Source: Candidatus Gastranaerophilales bacterium (lineage in GTDB: Bacteria > Cyanobacteriota > Vampirovibrionia > Gastranaerophilales > Gastranaerophilaceae). Taken from it: DNA of 40,573 nt. Both the position numbers and the translations under genes were made by a program. Below the pieces are notes generated by a model. That model did not search any database, had not been told where the DNA came from, and was given only the letters and a program-made list of their open reading frames with translations. The stretch's first letter is position 1. The number at the start of each line of letters is the position of its first letter. The stretch covers positions 1-40,573 of the forward strand of contig CALUYT010000062.1 in the NCBI GenBank assembly GCA_944325085.1, written 5' to 3'. Below are positions 16,380-26,301 of the stretch, one piece after another.

Positions 16380-17534
16380 TTATTTTGTTTCTTTAGCATT
16401 TTCTTTTTCTAATTCTTCTTTAGAAACAATTTCAACAGGTGATCCAGGCATAACTTTTAATATACCTTCAACAATAACTTTATCACCTTTTTTAAGACCA
16501 CTTTTTACCATCCAATTGTTTCCACTTTGACCTAAAACTTTTATATATGTCAATTTTGGTAAGCCTTTTTCATCAATAGTATAAACATACTTACCTTCTT
16601 GGTTTTCTTGTACTGCGACAAGCGGAACTAAAGGTACTGTTACTTTATTATTAGCAAACAATTTTACATTAACAAATTCCCCATGTAGAAGTTTGTTTTC
16701 TGGGTTTTGGAATGTTGCCCTCATTGTTACTGTACCTGTTGATTCATCAACTTTATTGTCTAGAAAATCTTGAACTCCATCAAGTTCATATTTTGTTCCG
16801 TTTGGAAAATATAATTCGACTTTACGTTTTTCATTTCCAGACTTATCAATTGATGATAGACGTGCATAATCTTCTGCTGAAAGCGGAAAAGTTACGTATA
16901 TAGGATTTGTACTGTTTATTGTAGTTAATGATCCTGACGATGGCGTAACATAGTTACCAACAGTAACATCAATAATACCAATTCTTCCATCTACAGGTGC
17001 TTTTACTCTTGTATAGCTTAAATTCCTATTTGAATCATTATAATTTGATTGTGCAGCTTTTAATTGCGCTTGTAGGGCATCTCTATTTGCCAAAATTTCA
17101 TCATATTTTGATTTAGCTATATAGTCTTGCTTTACAAGTTCTTCTGCTCTGGCTAATTGTTTATTTGCATATGTTAGTTGAGCTTTTATATTTTGAATAT
17201 TAGCACCAGCTACATTTGATGCATTTTGATATTCTAAAGGTTCTATTAAAAATAAAGTTTCCCCTGCTTTTACATAGTCACCTTCTTTGAAAAAGCTTTT
17301 TTGCAAGTATCCAGAAATTCTGGCCATAATACTTACTTGGTATTTCGAAACAACACGCCCTGGAGCATCAAAACTTTGGGTTACATTATCTTCTGTAATA
17401 GTTTCTACAGCTACTTTTGGCGGATTCATTCTTGATGTTTTATTTTTCAAAAATGACCCTGTTGATGAAATAATAAATCTAATACCAATAGCTAATAAAA
17501 TAACTATAATAATTAATGCTATCTTTTTTTTCAT
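16380..17534 (-). CDS. RND periplasmic membrane fusion protein (AcrA/MexA-like)
   Basis: 384 aa from the Met at 17534, chosen because AGGGAGA lies seven bases upstream and the N-terminal anchor (MKKKIALIIIVILLAIGIRF) then begins at once. An in-frame Met 14 codons earlier lacks an SD. Order: membrane anchor, lipoyl-like half-motif (GRVVSKYQVSIMARISGYL), alpha-helical hairpin (about 105-165), the second lipoyl half (VKAPVDGRIGIIDVTVGNYV), beta-barrel, and membrane-proximal domain. There is no lipobox Cys, so a TM anchor is likely. It is first in the pump operon, with a TTGACA promoter upstream and no regulator gene adjacent. Confidence 0.92.
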   Translation of the reverse strand: MKKKIALIIIVILLAIGIRFIISSTGSFLKNKTSRMNPPKVAVETITEDNVTQSFDAPGRVVSKYQVSIMARISGYLQKSFFKEGDYVKAGETLFLIEPLEYQNASNVAGANIQNIKAQLTYANKQLARAEELVKQDYIAKSKYDEILANRDALQAQLKAAQSNYNDSNRNLSYTRVKAPVDGRIGIIDVTVGNYVTPSSGSLTTINSTNPIYVTFPLSAEDYARLSSIDKSGNEKRKVELYFPNGTKYELDGVQDFLDNKVDESTGTVTMRATFQNPENKLLHGEFVNVKLFANNKVTVPLVPLVAVQENQEGKYVYTIDEKGLPKLTYIKVLGQSGNNWMVKSGLKKGDKVIVEGILKVMPGSPVEIVSKEELEKENAKETK

Positions 17535-17592
17535 ATTATCATCTCCCTGATGAATTTTAGTATGGGATAAATACACCTAATCAACTATATTA

Positions 17593-17620
17593 ATTTTATA
17601 ATAGATAAAAGTTGTGTCAA
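17593..17620 (-). promoter_or_regulatory. Promoter of the RND efflux operon
   Basis: A perfect TTGACA (17615-17620 on the minus strand), a 16-base spacer and TAAAAT (17593-17598) leave a 5-prime leader of roughly 50 bases before the ATG at 17534. Confidence 0.55.
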
Positions 17621-17634
17621 TATAACTATAAATG

Positions 17635-18222
17635 CTATATTAGGTAGGAATTTATATAATTGATAATCTTGTTTAGGGCTATACTTCTGTGGGAAACAGA
17701 ATTTTTTAATTCTTCTGACATATCAGCCATTGTAACCCCATATCCATCAACGACAAATACAGGATCGTAACCAAAACCGTTTACACCGGATCTTTTTGTT
17801 GCAATTTTGCCATGGCACTCTCCTATTTCTTGTGTTAAGACATTTCCAAATTCATCAACTAAAGTCATAGCACAAACAAATTTTGCTTTTCTATTAGTAC
17901 AATTGGCTAAATTGTTTAATAATTTATCTATTCTTTTTTCTGGGGTTTCATCGTATCGTGCTGAGTAAATTCCAGGCTCACCGTTTAAAGCTTCTACACA
18001 GAGCCCTGAATCATCTGCTAATGCAATATTTTTAGATAATAAAGCTGCTTCTTTTGCTTTTATATATGAATTTTGTTCAAATGTAGTTCCATTTTCATTC
18101 GGATCAAAATTATCAGGCGGTAATATAAATTCAATACCTGAACTTTTGGATATTTCATTAATTTCATGCAATTTATGCAAATTGCCGGTTGCAAATACAA
18201 TTTTTATATTTTTATTTTCCAT
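17635..18222 (-). CDS. rdgB: dITP/XTP pyrophosphatase (non-canonical purine NTPase, HAM1 family)
   Basis: 195 aa from Met at 18222. It hydrolyses dITP, ITP and XTP to monophosphates, keeping deaminated purines out of nucleic acids. IVFATGNLHKLHEI is the N-terminal nucleotide-binding loop, ALADDSGLCVEALNGEPGIY carries the catalytic/metal Asp pair, and GYDPVF and SHRSIAL are the specificity motifs near the C-terminus. An upstream in-frame ATG at 18249 would add nine residues. I prefer the later start because homologues begin just before the ATGN motif. Either way the gene overlaps the end of uppS and is translationally coupled. It is last in the ftsI-murE cluster. Confidence 0.93.
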   Translation of the reverse strand: MENKNIKIVFATGNLHKLHEINEISKSSGIEFILPPDNFDPNENGTTFEQNSYIKAKEAALLSKNIALADDSGLCVEALNGEPGIYSARYDETPEKRIDKLLNNLANCTNRKAKFVCAMTLVDEFGNVLTQEIGECHGKIATKRSGVNGFGYDPVFVVDGYGVTMADMSEELKNSVSHRSIALNKIINYINSYLI

Positions 18223-18928
18223 ATCTTCTTTGCCTTTTTCCAAATTCAATTATAACTTTTTCTAAAAATTCTTTATTAAAATCTGGCCAAAATTCTTTTA
18301 AAATAACAATTTCAGAATATGCAATTTGCCATAACAAATAATTAGAAATTCTCTGTTCTCCACCTGTTCTTACTAAGATGTCAGGATCAGGAATTCCTGC
18401 TGTGTATAAATATTGTGATATTAAATCTTCCGTTATATCTTCAGCAGAGACATTTTTAGATACAATATTTTTTACAGCATTTGTAATTTCATCTCTAGCT
18501 CCATAATTTAATGCAATTTGAAGATTTACACCTGTATTATTTTTTGTTGTTTCTACTGCATTTTTTAATATTTTTTGTAATTTATCAGAAAATCTTGTTA
18601 AATCACCTATAAAATGAATTTGTACATTTTCCTTATGCATTTCTGCCAGTTCATTTGTTAACGTTACAGCAACAAGTTCCATCAGAAAATCAACTTCTTC
18701 TTTTTTACGGTTCCAATTTTCTGTAGAAAATGCGTAAACGGTTAAATATTTTATACCATAATCGTTACAGGCTCTAAGCGTTGTTTTTAAAGCTTCTACA
18801 CCTTTTTTATGTCCAACTGCGCTAGGTAGATTTTTTTCTTTTGCCCAGCGCCTGTTACCGTCCATAATTATTGCAATATGTTTTAAATTTGTATCAGTTA
18901 CAATTTTGTTTATTTCATTATTTGTCAT
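18212..18928 (-). CDS. uppS: Isoprenyl (undecaprenyl) diphosphate synthase
   Basis: 238 aa, a cis-prenyltransferase. HIAIIMDGNRRWA holds the catalytic Asp and the P-loop-like region. GHKKGVE, YAFSTENWNR and the C-terminal DPDILVRTGGEQRISNYLLWQ motif with FWPDF complete the five conserved regions. It makes the C55 lipid carrier for peptidoglycan and other envelope polymers, in keeping with murE and ftsI upstream. It starts 11 bases after ilvD, with only a distant AGGA (which overlaps the ilvD end) as SD, so coupling to ilvD is likely. cdsA, its frequent partner, is not here; rdgB follows instead. Confidence 0.95.
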   Translation of the reverse strand: MTNNEINKIVTDTNLKHIAIIMDGNRRWAKEKNLPSAVGHKKGVEALKTTLRACNDYGIKYLTVYAFSTENWNRKKEEVDFLMELVAVTLTNELAEMHKENVQIHFIGDLTRFSDKLQKILKNAVETTKNNTGVNLQIALNYGARDEITNAVKNIVSKNVSAEDITEDLISQYLYTAGIPDPDILVRTGGEQRISNYLLWQIAYSEIVILKEFWPDFNKEFLEKVIIEFGKRQRRYGK

Positions 18929-18939
18929 ATTTATATACT

Positions 18940-20598
18940 CTATCCTGCTATTGCGCCATGTGAGGCATCTTGTACATTTTGAGCGTATTTCTTTAAGTAT
19001 CCTGATTTACATTTTAAAATAAAAGGTTTCATTTCTTTTTTTCTTTTTATCAACTCATCTTCAGATACTAAAAGCGTAATTTTACGATTATTTATATCTA
19101 TTTTTATCTTGTCACCATTTTTAATCAGTGCAATTGGTCCACCGTTAGCAGCTTCAGGACAAACATGACCAATACAAATACCTCTTGTTCCGCCTGAAAA
19201 TCTACCATCAGTAATTAAGGCACAGCTTGTACCAAGCCCTTTCCCTACCAGTAATGAAGTTGGTGCAAGCATTTCTCTCATTCCAGGACCGCCTTTTGGA
19301 CCTTCATAACGTATTATAATTATGTCACCAGGCTTAATTTTATCATTTTCAAGTGCTTCCATTGCTTCTTCTTCGCTATCAAAAGTTACAGCTTGCCCTT
19401 CAAATTCATAACAACTTTCATCAATACCGGAAATTTTTGTAACACACCCATCAGGGGCAAGATTTCCATATAAAATACCAAGTCCTGGTTTTGTTGTAAA
19501 AGGTTCATTGTATGGGTGAATTAAATTAGTATTGACATATGCATCTTTAATAAGTTCTGACAATTTTAAACCACAACAAGTTAAACTATCAGTTATACCA
19601 ATATTAGCATCAATTAATGTTTTTAATAGTGCAGGAACCCCACCTGCTTTATGGAAATCAGTCATTGTAGGTTCTGCTGCTGGATCTAATTTTACAACCT
19701 GATGAATTTTATGACTTAATTCTTCAAAATCATCCAAAGTAATATCAATATTTCCGGAATTTGCAATAGCTAGTATATGTAAAAATGAATTAGTAGATCC
19801 GCCCATTGCTAAATCACATATAATTGCGTTTCTTATTGTTTCACGATTAACAATATCTTGTGGGCAAATATTATCTTTTACTAATTCAACAATTCTAAAA
19901 CCACTTTCAAATGCAATTCTGCGTTTTTTAGAAGATACAGCAGATGATGTTGCACAAAATGGTAAACTTAATCCCATTACTTCAGTTAAACAAGCCATTG
20001 TATTAGCTGTGTACATACCTTGGCAGGATCCGGCAGAAGGACAAGATTCTTCTTCTAATTCAAGTAATCTATTTTCATCAATAATTCCGCTTCTAAATTT
20101 ACCAACTGCTTCAAAGGAACCCTTTATCATAGATAATTTCTCACATCTACTTTCTCCATCAAGCATTGGTCCTGCAGTTACTATAATGGCAGGTATATTC
20201 AATCGCATTGCAGCTATTAACATTCCTGGAGTAATTTTATCGCAGTTAGATAACAATACAAGTCCATCTAATTGGTGAGCTTCGGCAACTGTTTCAATAC
20301 AGTCAGCAATCAAATCCCTAGATGGTAGTGAATATCTCATTCCGCTATGTCCCATTGAAATTCCATCACAAACTGCAGGAACGCCAAATATAAAAGCTTG
20401 TCCACCTCCAGAATGAATACCCTTTTCTATTTGTCTTTCTAAATCTCTCATTCCGACATGACCAGGAACTAAATCAGAAAAAGAACTTGCTATTCCGATA
20501 AATGGAGCTTTCATATTTTTTTTACTAACTCCAGATGCCATTAATAGCCCTCTGTGTGGAGTACGTGCTATTCCTTTTTTAATATTATCACTTCTCAT
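18940..20598 (-). CDS. ilvD: Dihydroxy-acid dehydratase
   Basis: 552 aa, normal for the IlvD/Edd family. It dehydrates 2,3-dihydroxyisovalerate or -methylvalerate in valine, isoleucine and CoA-precursor synthesis. [12 protein letters not shown] and [15 protein letters not shown] carry two of the Fe-S cluster cysteines, and [17 protein letters not shown] is the C-terminal signature. The overall match is to IlvD rather than Edd, because the N-terminus [17 protein letters not shown] is typical of IlvD. It lies inside a run of cell-wall genes, without other ilv genes nearby. Confidence 0.95.
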   Translation of the reverse strand: MRSDNIKKGIARTPHRGLLMASGVSKKNMKAPFIGIASSFSDLVPGHVGMRDLERQIEKGIHSGGGQAFIFGVPAVCDGISMGHSGMRYSLPSRDLIADCIETVAEAHQLDGLVLLSNCDKITPGMLIAAMRLNIPAIIVTAGPMLDGESRCEKLSMIKGSFEAVGKFRSGIIDENRLLELEEESCPSAGSCQGMYTANTMACLTEVMGLSLPFCATSSAVSSKKRRIAFESGFRIVELVKDNICPQDIVNRETIRNAIICDLAMGGSTNSFLHILAIANSGNIDITLDDFEELSHKIHQVVKLDPAAEPTMTDFHKAGGVPALLKTLIDANIGITDSLTCCGLKLSELIKDAYVNTNLIHPYNEPFTTKPGLGILYGNLAPDGCVTKISGIDESCYEFEGQAVTFDSEEEAMEALENDKIKPGDIIIIRYEGPKGGPGMREMLAPTSLLVGKGLGTSCALITDGRFSGGTRGICIGHVCPEAANGGPIALIKNGDKIKIDINNRKITLLVSEDELIKRKKEMKPFILKCKSGYLKKYAQNVQDASHGAIAG

Positions 20599-20623
20599 AT
20601 TGTTATTACGTCCTTAGTTATTT

Positions 20624-21529
20624 TTAATAAGTTACTTTGATTATATTAAAATCTTCGTCCCATTCAATTTCACCATTTAGGTCAAATTTATGATAATCAT
20701 AGGAATTGGAGATATATTGTTTGCTAAACAAATCTTTTGAAGCCAAAATTTTAATAATATCTGGCAATAATTTAGTACTGCCTGCAAGTGTACCATCTTT
20801 TGACGTTGCTTTTGTTCCATCAAAATATATTTTAGAACCCGCAAATTCAAATTCCTTTATATTACTATGAGTACAAGGTAAACAATCAGATATTAACAAT
20901 ATTTTATTCATTTGTTTAACCTTAAATAGTAGTTTTAAGGCATCATCGCAAACATGTACTCCATCACCTATAACTTCTGTATATAAATCATCATTTATTA
21001 AAGCACTTAGTGCTGTTGATGATTTTTTGTGTGTTATGGCTCCCATTGCATTAAATGTATGGGTTGTGCCGTTACATTTTGATAAATCGCTTCCCAGACA
21101 GTGACCTGCTTGAATTTTTATATCTTTATCGGATAAATAATTAAAAAGTTCGTTATCAGTCAGTTCAGGAGCTAAAGTAACAATTTTAATAAAGTCATCT
21201 TCTATTTTCTTAAAGTTTTCAAGCGTAGGAGCTAAAAAATATTCAGAATCGTGAATGCCCTTCTTTTCCGGGTTTAAAAATATACCCTCAAGATGAACAC
21301 CACAAATTTTTGCCATTTCATTTGTTGTTTTTAGTGAAGCTTGTTTAATTACTTCTATCTGTCTTTTTGTATTTTTCAAGCTATCAGTAACTAATGTCGG
21401 GAATATAGCTCCAATACCTTCTTTTAAAATATTTTTTGCTAAATACAAAATATCATCTACAGAAGCTTTATTAAAATTTACACCATAACAACCATGAAAA
21501 TGTTGTTCAACTAATAATTTAGTTTTCAT
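20624..21529 (-). CDS. nagA: Short N-acetylglucosamine-6-phosphate deacetylase-like amidohydrolase
   Basis: 301 aa against about 380 for typical NagA. The metal and catalytic residues are all visible: HxH at 10-12, Glu81 (GVHLEG), His143 (QAGHC), His157 (TTHTFNAM), DGVH at 189-192 and the catalytic Asp215 (LLISDC). What is missing is the N-terminal beta-sandwich half: the protein begins almost at the HxH strand, and the C-terminal sandwich strands are reduced too. If active, it deacetylates GlcNAc-6-P or a related amino-sugar phosphate, possibly for cell-wall recycling given its place after murE. Its ATG shares a base with the murE stop (TAATG), so it is translationally coupled. Substrate is uncertain. 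Confidence 0.82.
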   Translation of the reverse strand: MKTKLLVEQHFHGCYGVNFNKASVDDILYLAKNILKEGIGAIFPTLVTDSLKNTKRQIEVIKQASLKTTNEMAKICGVHLEGIFLNPEKKGIHDSEYFLAPTLENFKKIEDDFIKIVTLAPELTDNELFNYLSDKDIKIQAGHCLGSDLSKCNGTTHTFNAMGAITHKKSSTALSALINDDLYTEVIGDGVHVCDDALKLLFKVKQMNKILLISDCLPCTHSNIKEFEFAGSKIYFDGTKATSKDGTLAGSTKLLPDIIKILASKDLFSKQYISNSYDYHKFDLNGEIEWDEDFNIIKVTY

Positions 21530-23007
21530 TATATCACGCTGCCTTCAAAAACTTTTCTAGCTTGTTCTCTATCATCAAAATGGATTGTTTTATCTTTTAA
21601 AATTTGATAATCTTCGTGACCTTTTCCTGCAATAACAACAACATCATTATTATCAGCAAGTGTTTTTAATAGTGCGATAGCTTCGCCTCTATCAGGTTCA
21701 ACTGTTACAATCTCAGGATCAACAGATTTTAACCCTGCAATAATATCTGTAATGATTTGTTGAGGGTCTTCTGAACGAGGATTATCACTTGTTATAATAA
21801 TTTTATCTGCTAATTCTTGTGCAATTGCTCCCATTTTTGGTCGTTTTGTTGCGTCTCTATCACCGCCACATCCAAATAAACAAATCAATTTGCCATCAGC
21901 AGGTGTTATTTCTCTTGCAGATTTTAAAACATTTTCTAAGCCATCTGGGGTATGCGCATAATCTACAATAACTAAAGGTTTTTTATTAACAACTTCAAAT
22001 CTTCCGGCTACGCCATGAACATTTTGCAAAGCTTTTAATGCAACTTTTATATCTATACCCATAGCAATAGCTGCTGTCAATGCTGCTAGTACGTTATATA
22101 CACTAAACATACCATTCATATGAAGATTTACACTATATTCATCTTTACCATTTATTAAAAGCTTAAATTCTGCACCATTTAATGAAAAATGAATATCTTT
22201 AGCCATAACATCAGCGTCTTTTTTTACACCATATGTGAATTTATTTACTCCTTCAGGTATTACAGATAAAAATCTTTCGCCATATTCATCATCAATATTT
22301 ATAACACCAAAATCGCCTTCATCTAATCTTTGGAATAGTAGAGCCTTTGCTTTAAAGTAATTTTCCATTGTAATATGGTAATCCAAATGATCCTGAGTTA
22401 AGTTAGTGAAAACAGCACCATTAAAACGGCATCCGCCTACTCTGTTTTGGTCAAGTGCGTGTGAACTAACTTCCATAACTACATTATCAATTTTTTCTAC
22501 ATCTTTTATCATACGTAATGTAGCTTGTAATTCAGGAGCTTGAGGTGTTGTATGTTTTGCATCTCTATATTCCCCTGTTGAAGATAATTTGTATCCCAAA
22601 GTTCCGATTAATGCGCATTTTTGATTATTTTCTTCAAATATTTTTTGAATTAAGTGAGTAACAGTGGTTTTACCGTTTGTTCCGGTTACACCTATTAAAT
22701 TAAGTCCTTTTGATGGATTTGAATAAAACCTGTCAGCGATATCTGCGATTTTATGACGAGTTGAATCAACTATAACTTGAGGAATTTTAATATTATCAAC
22801 TTTATGTTCAGCAAGTATTGCTACAGCACCTTTTTCTATAGCCATTTGTGCATATTCATGACCATCTGTATGTTCTCCTACCAAACAAACAAAAATATCA
22901 CCTTTTTTAGTAGTATTTGAATTATAAGAAATTCCAGAAATTTCAATATTCTTAAAGTTAATCAAATCATCATATTTTAAGTACTCAATTAATTCATCTA
23001 ATTTCAT
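21529..23007 (-). CDS. murE: UDP-MurNAc-L-Ala-D-Glu--meso-diaminopimelate ligase
   Basis: 492 aa. Mur ligase order: N-terminal UDP-binding domain, P-loop GVTGTNGKTT, central ATPase domain with VMEVSSHALDQNRV, and C-terminal domain. TSDNPRSEDP carries the DNPR motif of meso-DAP-adding MurE, rather than the variant of L-lysine enzymes, so the peptidoglycan should be of DAP type. AGGGAGA lies eight bases before the ATG. It is 12 bases downstream of ftsI and one base overlapped with the nagA-like gene, all on one strand. Confidence 0.96.
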   Translation of the reverse strand: MKLDELIEYLKYDDLINFKNIEISGISYNSNTTKKGDIFVCLVGEHTDGHEYAQMAIEKGAVAILAEHKVDNIKIPQVIVDSTRHKIADIADRFYSNPSKGLNLIGVTGTNGKTTVTHLIQKIFEENNQKCALIGTLGYKLSSTGEYRDAKHTTPQAPELQATLRMIKDVEKIDNVVMEVSSHALDQNRVGGCRFNGAVFTNLTQDHLDYHITMENYFKAKALLFQRLDEGDFGVINIDDEYGERFLSVIPEGVNKFTYGVKKDADVMAKDIHFSLNGAEFKLLINGKDEYSVNLHMNGMFSVYNVLAALTAAIAMGIDIKVALKALQNVHGVAGRFEVVNKKPLVIVDYAHTPDGLENVLKSAREITPADGKLICLFGCGGDRDATKRPKMGAIAQELADKIIITSDNPRSEDPQQIITDIIAGLKSVDPEIVTVEPDRGEAIALLKTLADNNDVVVIAGKGHEDYQILKDKTIHFDDREQARKVFEGSVI

Positions 23008-23019
23008 AATATATCTCCC

Positions 23020-24783
23020 TTAAATTTTATTCTTATCATCATTAACCGGAACTTTGTCAGGTTTTAAATCTAATATTCTTGCGGTTTGTTCCGCGACTTC
23101 ATGGAATACAGGACCAGCAATAGTATTACCCCATACAGGACCTTTTTTAGCGCTATCTACAACAACGTAAATTAAAACCTTAGGGTCACTTGCTGGTAAA
23201 TATCCTATGGTAGAAGTGTACATTGCACCTGAATAACCAACACCATTTTCTAATGGTTTTCTTGAAGTACCGGTTTTTGCAGCAACATTATATTTGTCCA
23301 TTTTAATACAAGATCTACCATTATTTACGCTCATTGCAAGCAGTTTGGTTATAGTTCTTGCAGTTTCAGGACTAATAGTTGGTATATGCTTAACTTTTTC
23401 AACTTCTTCTTCAGGTGAATATTTGATAACATGTGGTGTAACTCTTACGCCATTATTTGCTAATGCTGAAACCGCAGATACCATTTGCATTATAGATACA
23501 GATGTACCGTATCCGTATGACATTGTCATATGTAAGCCTCTATCCCAAAATTGAGGTGAAGCTAACAAACCTGAAGATTCTCCTGGTAAATCAATACCTG
23601 ATTTTTCACCAAAGCCAAATTTCTTTAGCATATTATAAAACTCTTTGTGAGTCATTAAAAAACCTACATTAACAGAACCAATATTACTTGAGTGCTCAAA
23701 TAGGTAAACTAAATTGATTTTGCCAGGTGCTCCTTTTTCTTTGTAGTCATAGTTTTCAATTGTATAACCACCAAATTTCATACGGCCTTTATCTTCAATA
23801 ATGGAATTTTCATTAATTTTTCCTAATTCCATAGCACTTGTTACTGTAATTGTTTTAAATGTTGATCCTGGTGGATAAACATCAGTTAAAGTCCAGTTTT
23901 TTATCTGTGTGTTGCTGGCTTTTTGAAAATTGTTAGGATCATATGTAGGATAGACTGCATATGCAAGAATTTCACCATTTTTTGGATTCATAACAATAAC
24001 AGCACCGCGTAAAGCTTCTTTTTCTTTTATAATTTTAAATAATTCTTTTTCGCATACGTGTTGTATTGCCGCATCAATTGTTAAAGTGACATCTTGTCCT
24101 TTTGGGTTTCTTGTAGGGATTACAGGATCCGTAAAGAAGTTATATATAATCTTACCATCTCTTGTTTTATCGTATGTAGCTTTGATTGTGTGCTCTAATT
24201 TATCTTTTGCGGTAAGTTCAACACCATTAGATACATTTGCATCAAAATTATAAAATCCAAGAACATGAGAGGCAAATATACCTTGAGGATACTCTCTTGT
24301 GTTCTTTTTGTCTAAGCTTATAGATCTAAAGCTGTTTTCATTAATAACTTCCATTATCTTTTTGGCAGTATCTCTGTCAACATCTTTTTTTACAGCAATT
24401 ACTGGTATTTTTGTATTTGATAATTTTGCATATAAATTAGCTTCTGAAATACCTAAAATTGGAGCAAATAATTTTGCAATTTTTCTAGGTGTTTCTTTTT
24501 TAGAATAATCAACAGGTCTTGCGTAAATATTATAATAGATCCTGTCTGTGGCTAATTTTATACCATGTCTATCATATATATCACCGCGAACAGCAAAATC
24601 GTGGCTGGAGCGCTGCATTTTACCACGTTCTCTATATTTTTGAAAATCAAAAATTTGTAATAAGAAAAGATGCACGATTAATATTGCAATTGCAACACAA
24701 TACAAAACATCTAAAATTCCGGCGACATTGTTACAGTATCTATTTTTAGAGAGTTTACTGTTTTTGTCTATATCTCTTCTCAT
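23020..24783 (-). CDS. ftsI: Class B penicillin-binding protein (FtsI/PBP2-like transpeptidase)
   Basis: 587 aa. A short cytoplasmic N-terminus is followed by one membrane helix (about 25-45, VLYCVAIAILIVHLFLL), the dimerisation domain (RGDIYDRHGIKLA), and the transpeptidase domain. The active-site Ser307 and Lys310 lie in PPGSTFKT, SSN is in the EHSSNIGS stretch, and KTGT is at 503-506. No PASTA domains follow. The enzyme cross-links septal peptidoglycan. The FtsI assignment, rather than an elongation PBP2, rests on its place directly upstream of murE, the dcw-cluster order. AAGGGA is the ribosome-binding site. Confidence 0.92.
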   Translation of the reverse strand: MRRDIDKNSKLSKNRYCNNVAGILDVLYCVAIAILIVHLFLLQIFDFQKYRERGKMQRSSHDFAVRGDIYDRHGIKLATDRIYYNIYARPVDYSKKETPRKIAKLFAPILGISEANLYAKLSNTKIPVIAVKKDVDRDTAKKIMEVINENSFRSISLDKKNTREYPQGIFASHVLGFYNFDANVSNGVELTAKDKLEHTIKATYDKTRDGKIIYNFFTDPVIPTRNPKGQDVTLTIDAAIQHVCEKELFKIIKEKEALRGAVIVMNPKNGEILAYAVYPTYDPNNFQKASNTQIKNWTLTDVYPPGSTFKTITVTSAMELGKINENSIIEDKGRMKFGGYTIENYDYKEKGAPGKINLVYLFEHSSNIGSVNVGFLMTHKEFYNMLKKFGFGEKSGIDLPGESSGLLASPQFWDRGLHMTMSYGYGTSVSIMQMVSAVSALANNGVRVTPHVIKYSPEEEVEKVKHIPTISPETARTITKLLAMSVNNGRSCIKMDKYNVAAKTGTSRKPLENGVGYSGAMYTSTIGYLPASDPKVLIYVVVDSAKKGPVWGNTIAGPVFHEVAEQTARILDLKPDKVPVNDDKNKI

Positions 24784-24894
24784 TTCACTATCCCTTATAA
24801 ACTACATTTTATCACAATCGATATCTAAAAATCATAATTATTAAATAAATTTACGAAATTATATATTATGGAATAAATATAGTATTATAGTTGT

Positions 24895-26301
24895 ATGAAT
24901 AGCTTAAAAATATTTATAACACTTTTAATAATATTTATATTTTTCGGCAAAGCATCAGCTGCTGTTATAATTTACCCAAAATCAGAAAATACAACTATTG
25001 ATGCTGATGTTACTTTCTTTGTTGGTAACGAGGATATAAATAATACTTTAAGAATCAATTCAGAACCAGTGGAATTACATTCTTCAGGAGGGTTCTTTTA
25101 TCCTGTAAATTTAAAGTATGGCGAAAATATATTTAATATTGATAATGGTGTGGAAACCAAAGTTTATACAATTTTTAGACCTGAAAATAAAAAACAACAT
25201 GAAAAATATGTTGTTGAAAGGTTTAATGCTCCACAAATTTATGAAGTTTCAAAAGATAATGTTCCATTAAGATCAATACCATACGACGGTGGAATAAATA
25301 GATTGCAACACTTTGATAAAGGTGTTTTGTTAAGTGTTGTAGGAGATTATAAGCAATTTTATAAAGTACAACTTGCTCGTGATGATTTTGCTTGGATAGA
25401 TAAAAGTTACGTGAAACAATCTGTTGACAATGATTATAAACCTGCACAAATAAATAGTTATACTTACGAAGAAAATGATAAGTATAAAACCTATAAGATT
25501 AAATTAAATAAAAAAGTTCCTTATATACTAACAGAAAGGATTGCTTATGATTTAGTTAAAAATCAATATGAATCAAAAACAGTAGGGCTTGATTTGGTGA
25601 TTTATAATATAGAAAATTTACCTGAACATAAATATGAACTTTATATACCTAAAAAAGATAAACTCTTTGGCTATAAAAGTTACTATACAAACGATAATGA
25701 ATTAGTTATTCAAATAAAAAACACTCCTTCTGTTGATAATAAATTACCTTTAAAGGACAAAACAATAACAATTGATCCTGGCCATGGGGGTTCTGAAATA
25801 GGCGCGGTTGGCTGCTTAGGTGATTATGAAAAGAATATAAATTTAAAGATTGCATTAAGGCTAAAAGATTATTTACAACAAGCTGGTGCTAATGTTGTTA
25901 TGACTAGAAATGATGATTCTTATGTTTCTTTATCAGATAGAGTAGAAATATCTCAAAATAACAATTCTGATATATTTATAAGTATTCATAATAATGCACT
26001 AGGTGATTCTGAGGCAAAATCTAACCGTTCAGGAGCCAGTGCTTATTATTTTTATCCGCAATCAAAAGAATTAGCTTCAACTATGCTTAAGGTATTAACT
26101 AAAGAATTATCTATGAATGATGATAAATTAAGACAAAGGAGCTTTGCTGTTGTTAGAAATACTCAATCTCCTAGTATATTACTTGAAATTGGGTATATGA
26201 TAAAACCTACAGATAATGCAAAATTAATAAGAAGTGATTTTCAAGACAAAGCAGCTAAGGCTATTTATGATGGATTGGAGAAATATTTAAATGACTTATA
26301 A
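24895..26301 (+). CDS. Exported N-acetylmuramoyl-L-alanine amidase with SH3-like domain
   Basis: 468 aa. A signal peptide (MNSLKIFITLLIIFIFFGKA, cleaved near residue 22) precedes an N-terminal beta-rich region, an SH3-like segment (VPLRSIPYDGGINRL to WIDKSYVK, about 120-180) and a C-terminal Amidase_3 domain from about 290. Zn ligands: His297 in IDPGHGG, Glu in the KNINLKIALRL helix region, and His in FISIHNNA. The catalytic Glu is in ILLEIGYM. It cleaves the MurNAc-L-Ala bond, for daughter-cell separation or wall turnover. No SD is visible before the ATG, and an AT-rich TATTAT ends seven bases upstream, so the mRNA may be leaderless. The DUF3326 gene overlaps its end by 11 bases. Confidence 0.9.
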   Translation: MNSLKIFITLLIIFIFFGKASAAVIIYPKSENTTIDADVTFFVGNEDINNTLRINSEPVELHSSGGFFYPVNLKYGENIFNIDNGVETKVYTIFRPENKKQHEKYVVERFNAPQIYEVSKDNVPLRSIPYDGGINRLQHFDKGVLLSVVGDYKQFYKVQLARDDFAWIDKSYVKQSVDNDYKPAQINSYTYEENDKYKTYKIKLNKKVPYILTERIAYDLVKNQYESKTVGLDLVIYNIENLPEHKYELYIPKKDKLFGYKSYYTNDNELVIQIKNTPSVDNKLPLKDKTITIDPGHGGSEIGAVGCLGDYEKNINLKIALRLKDYLQQAGANVVMTRNDDSYVSLSDRVEISQNNNSDIFISIHNNALGDSEAKSNRSGASAYYFYPQSKELASTMLKVLTKELSMNDDKLRQRSFAVVRNTQSPSILLEIGYMIKPTDNAKLIRSDFQDKAAKAIYDGLEKYLNDL

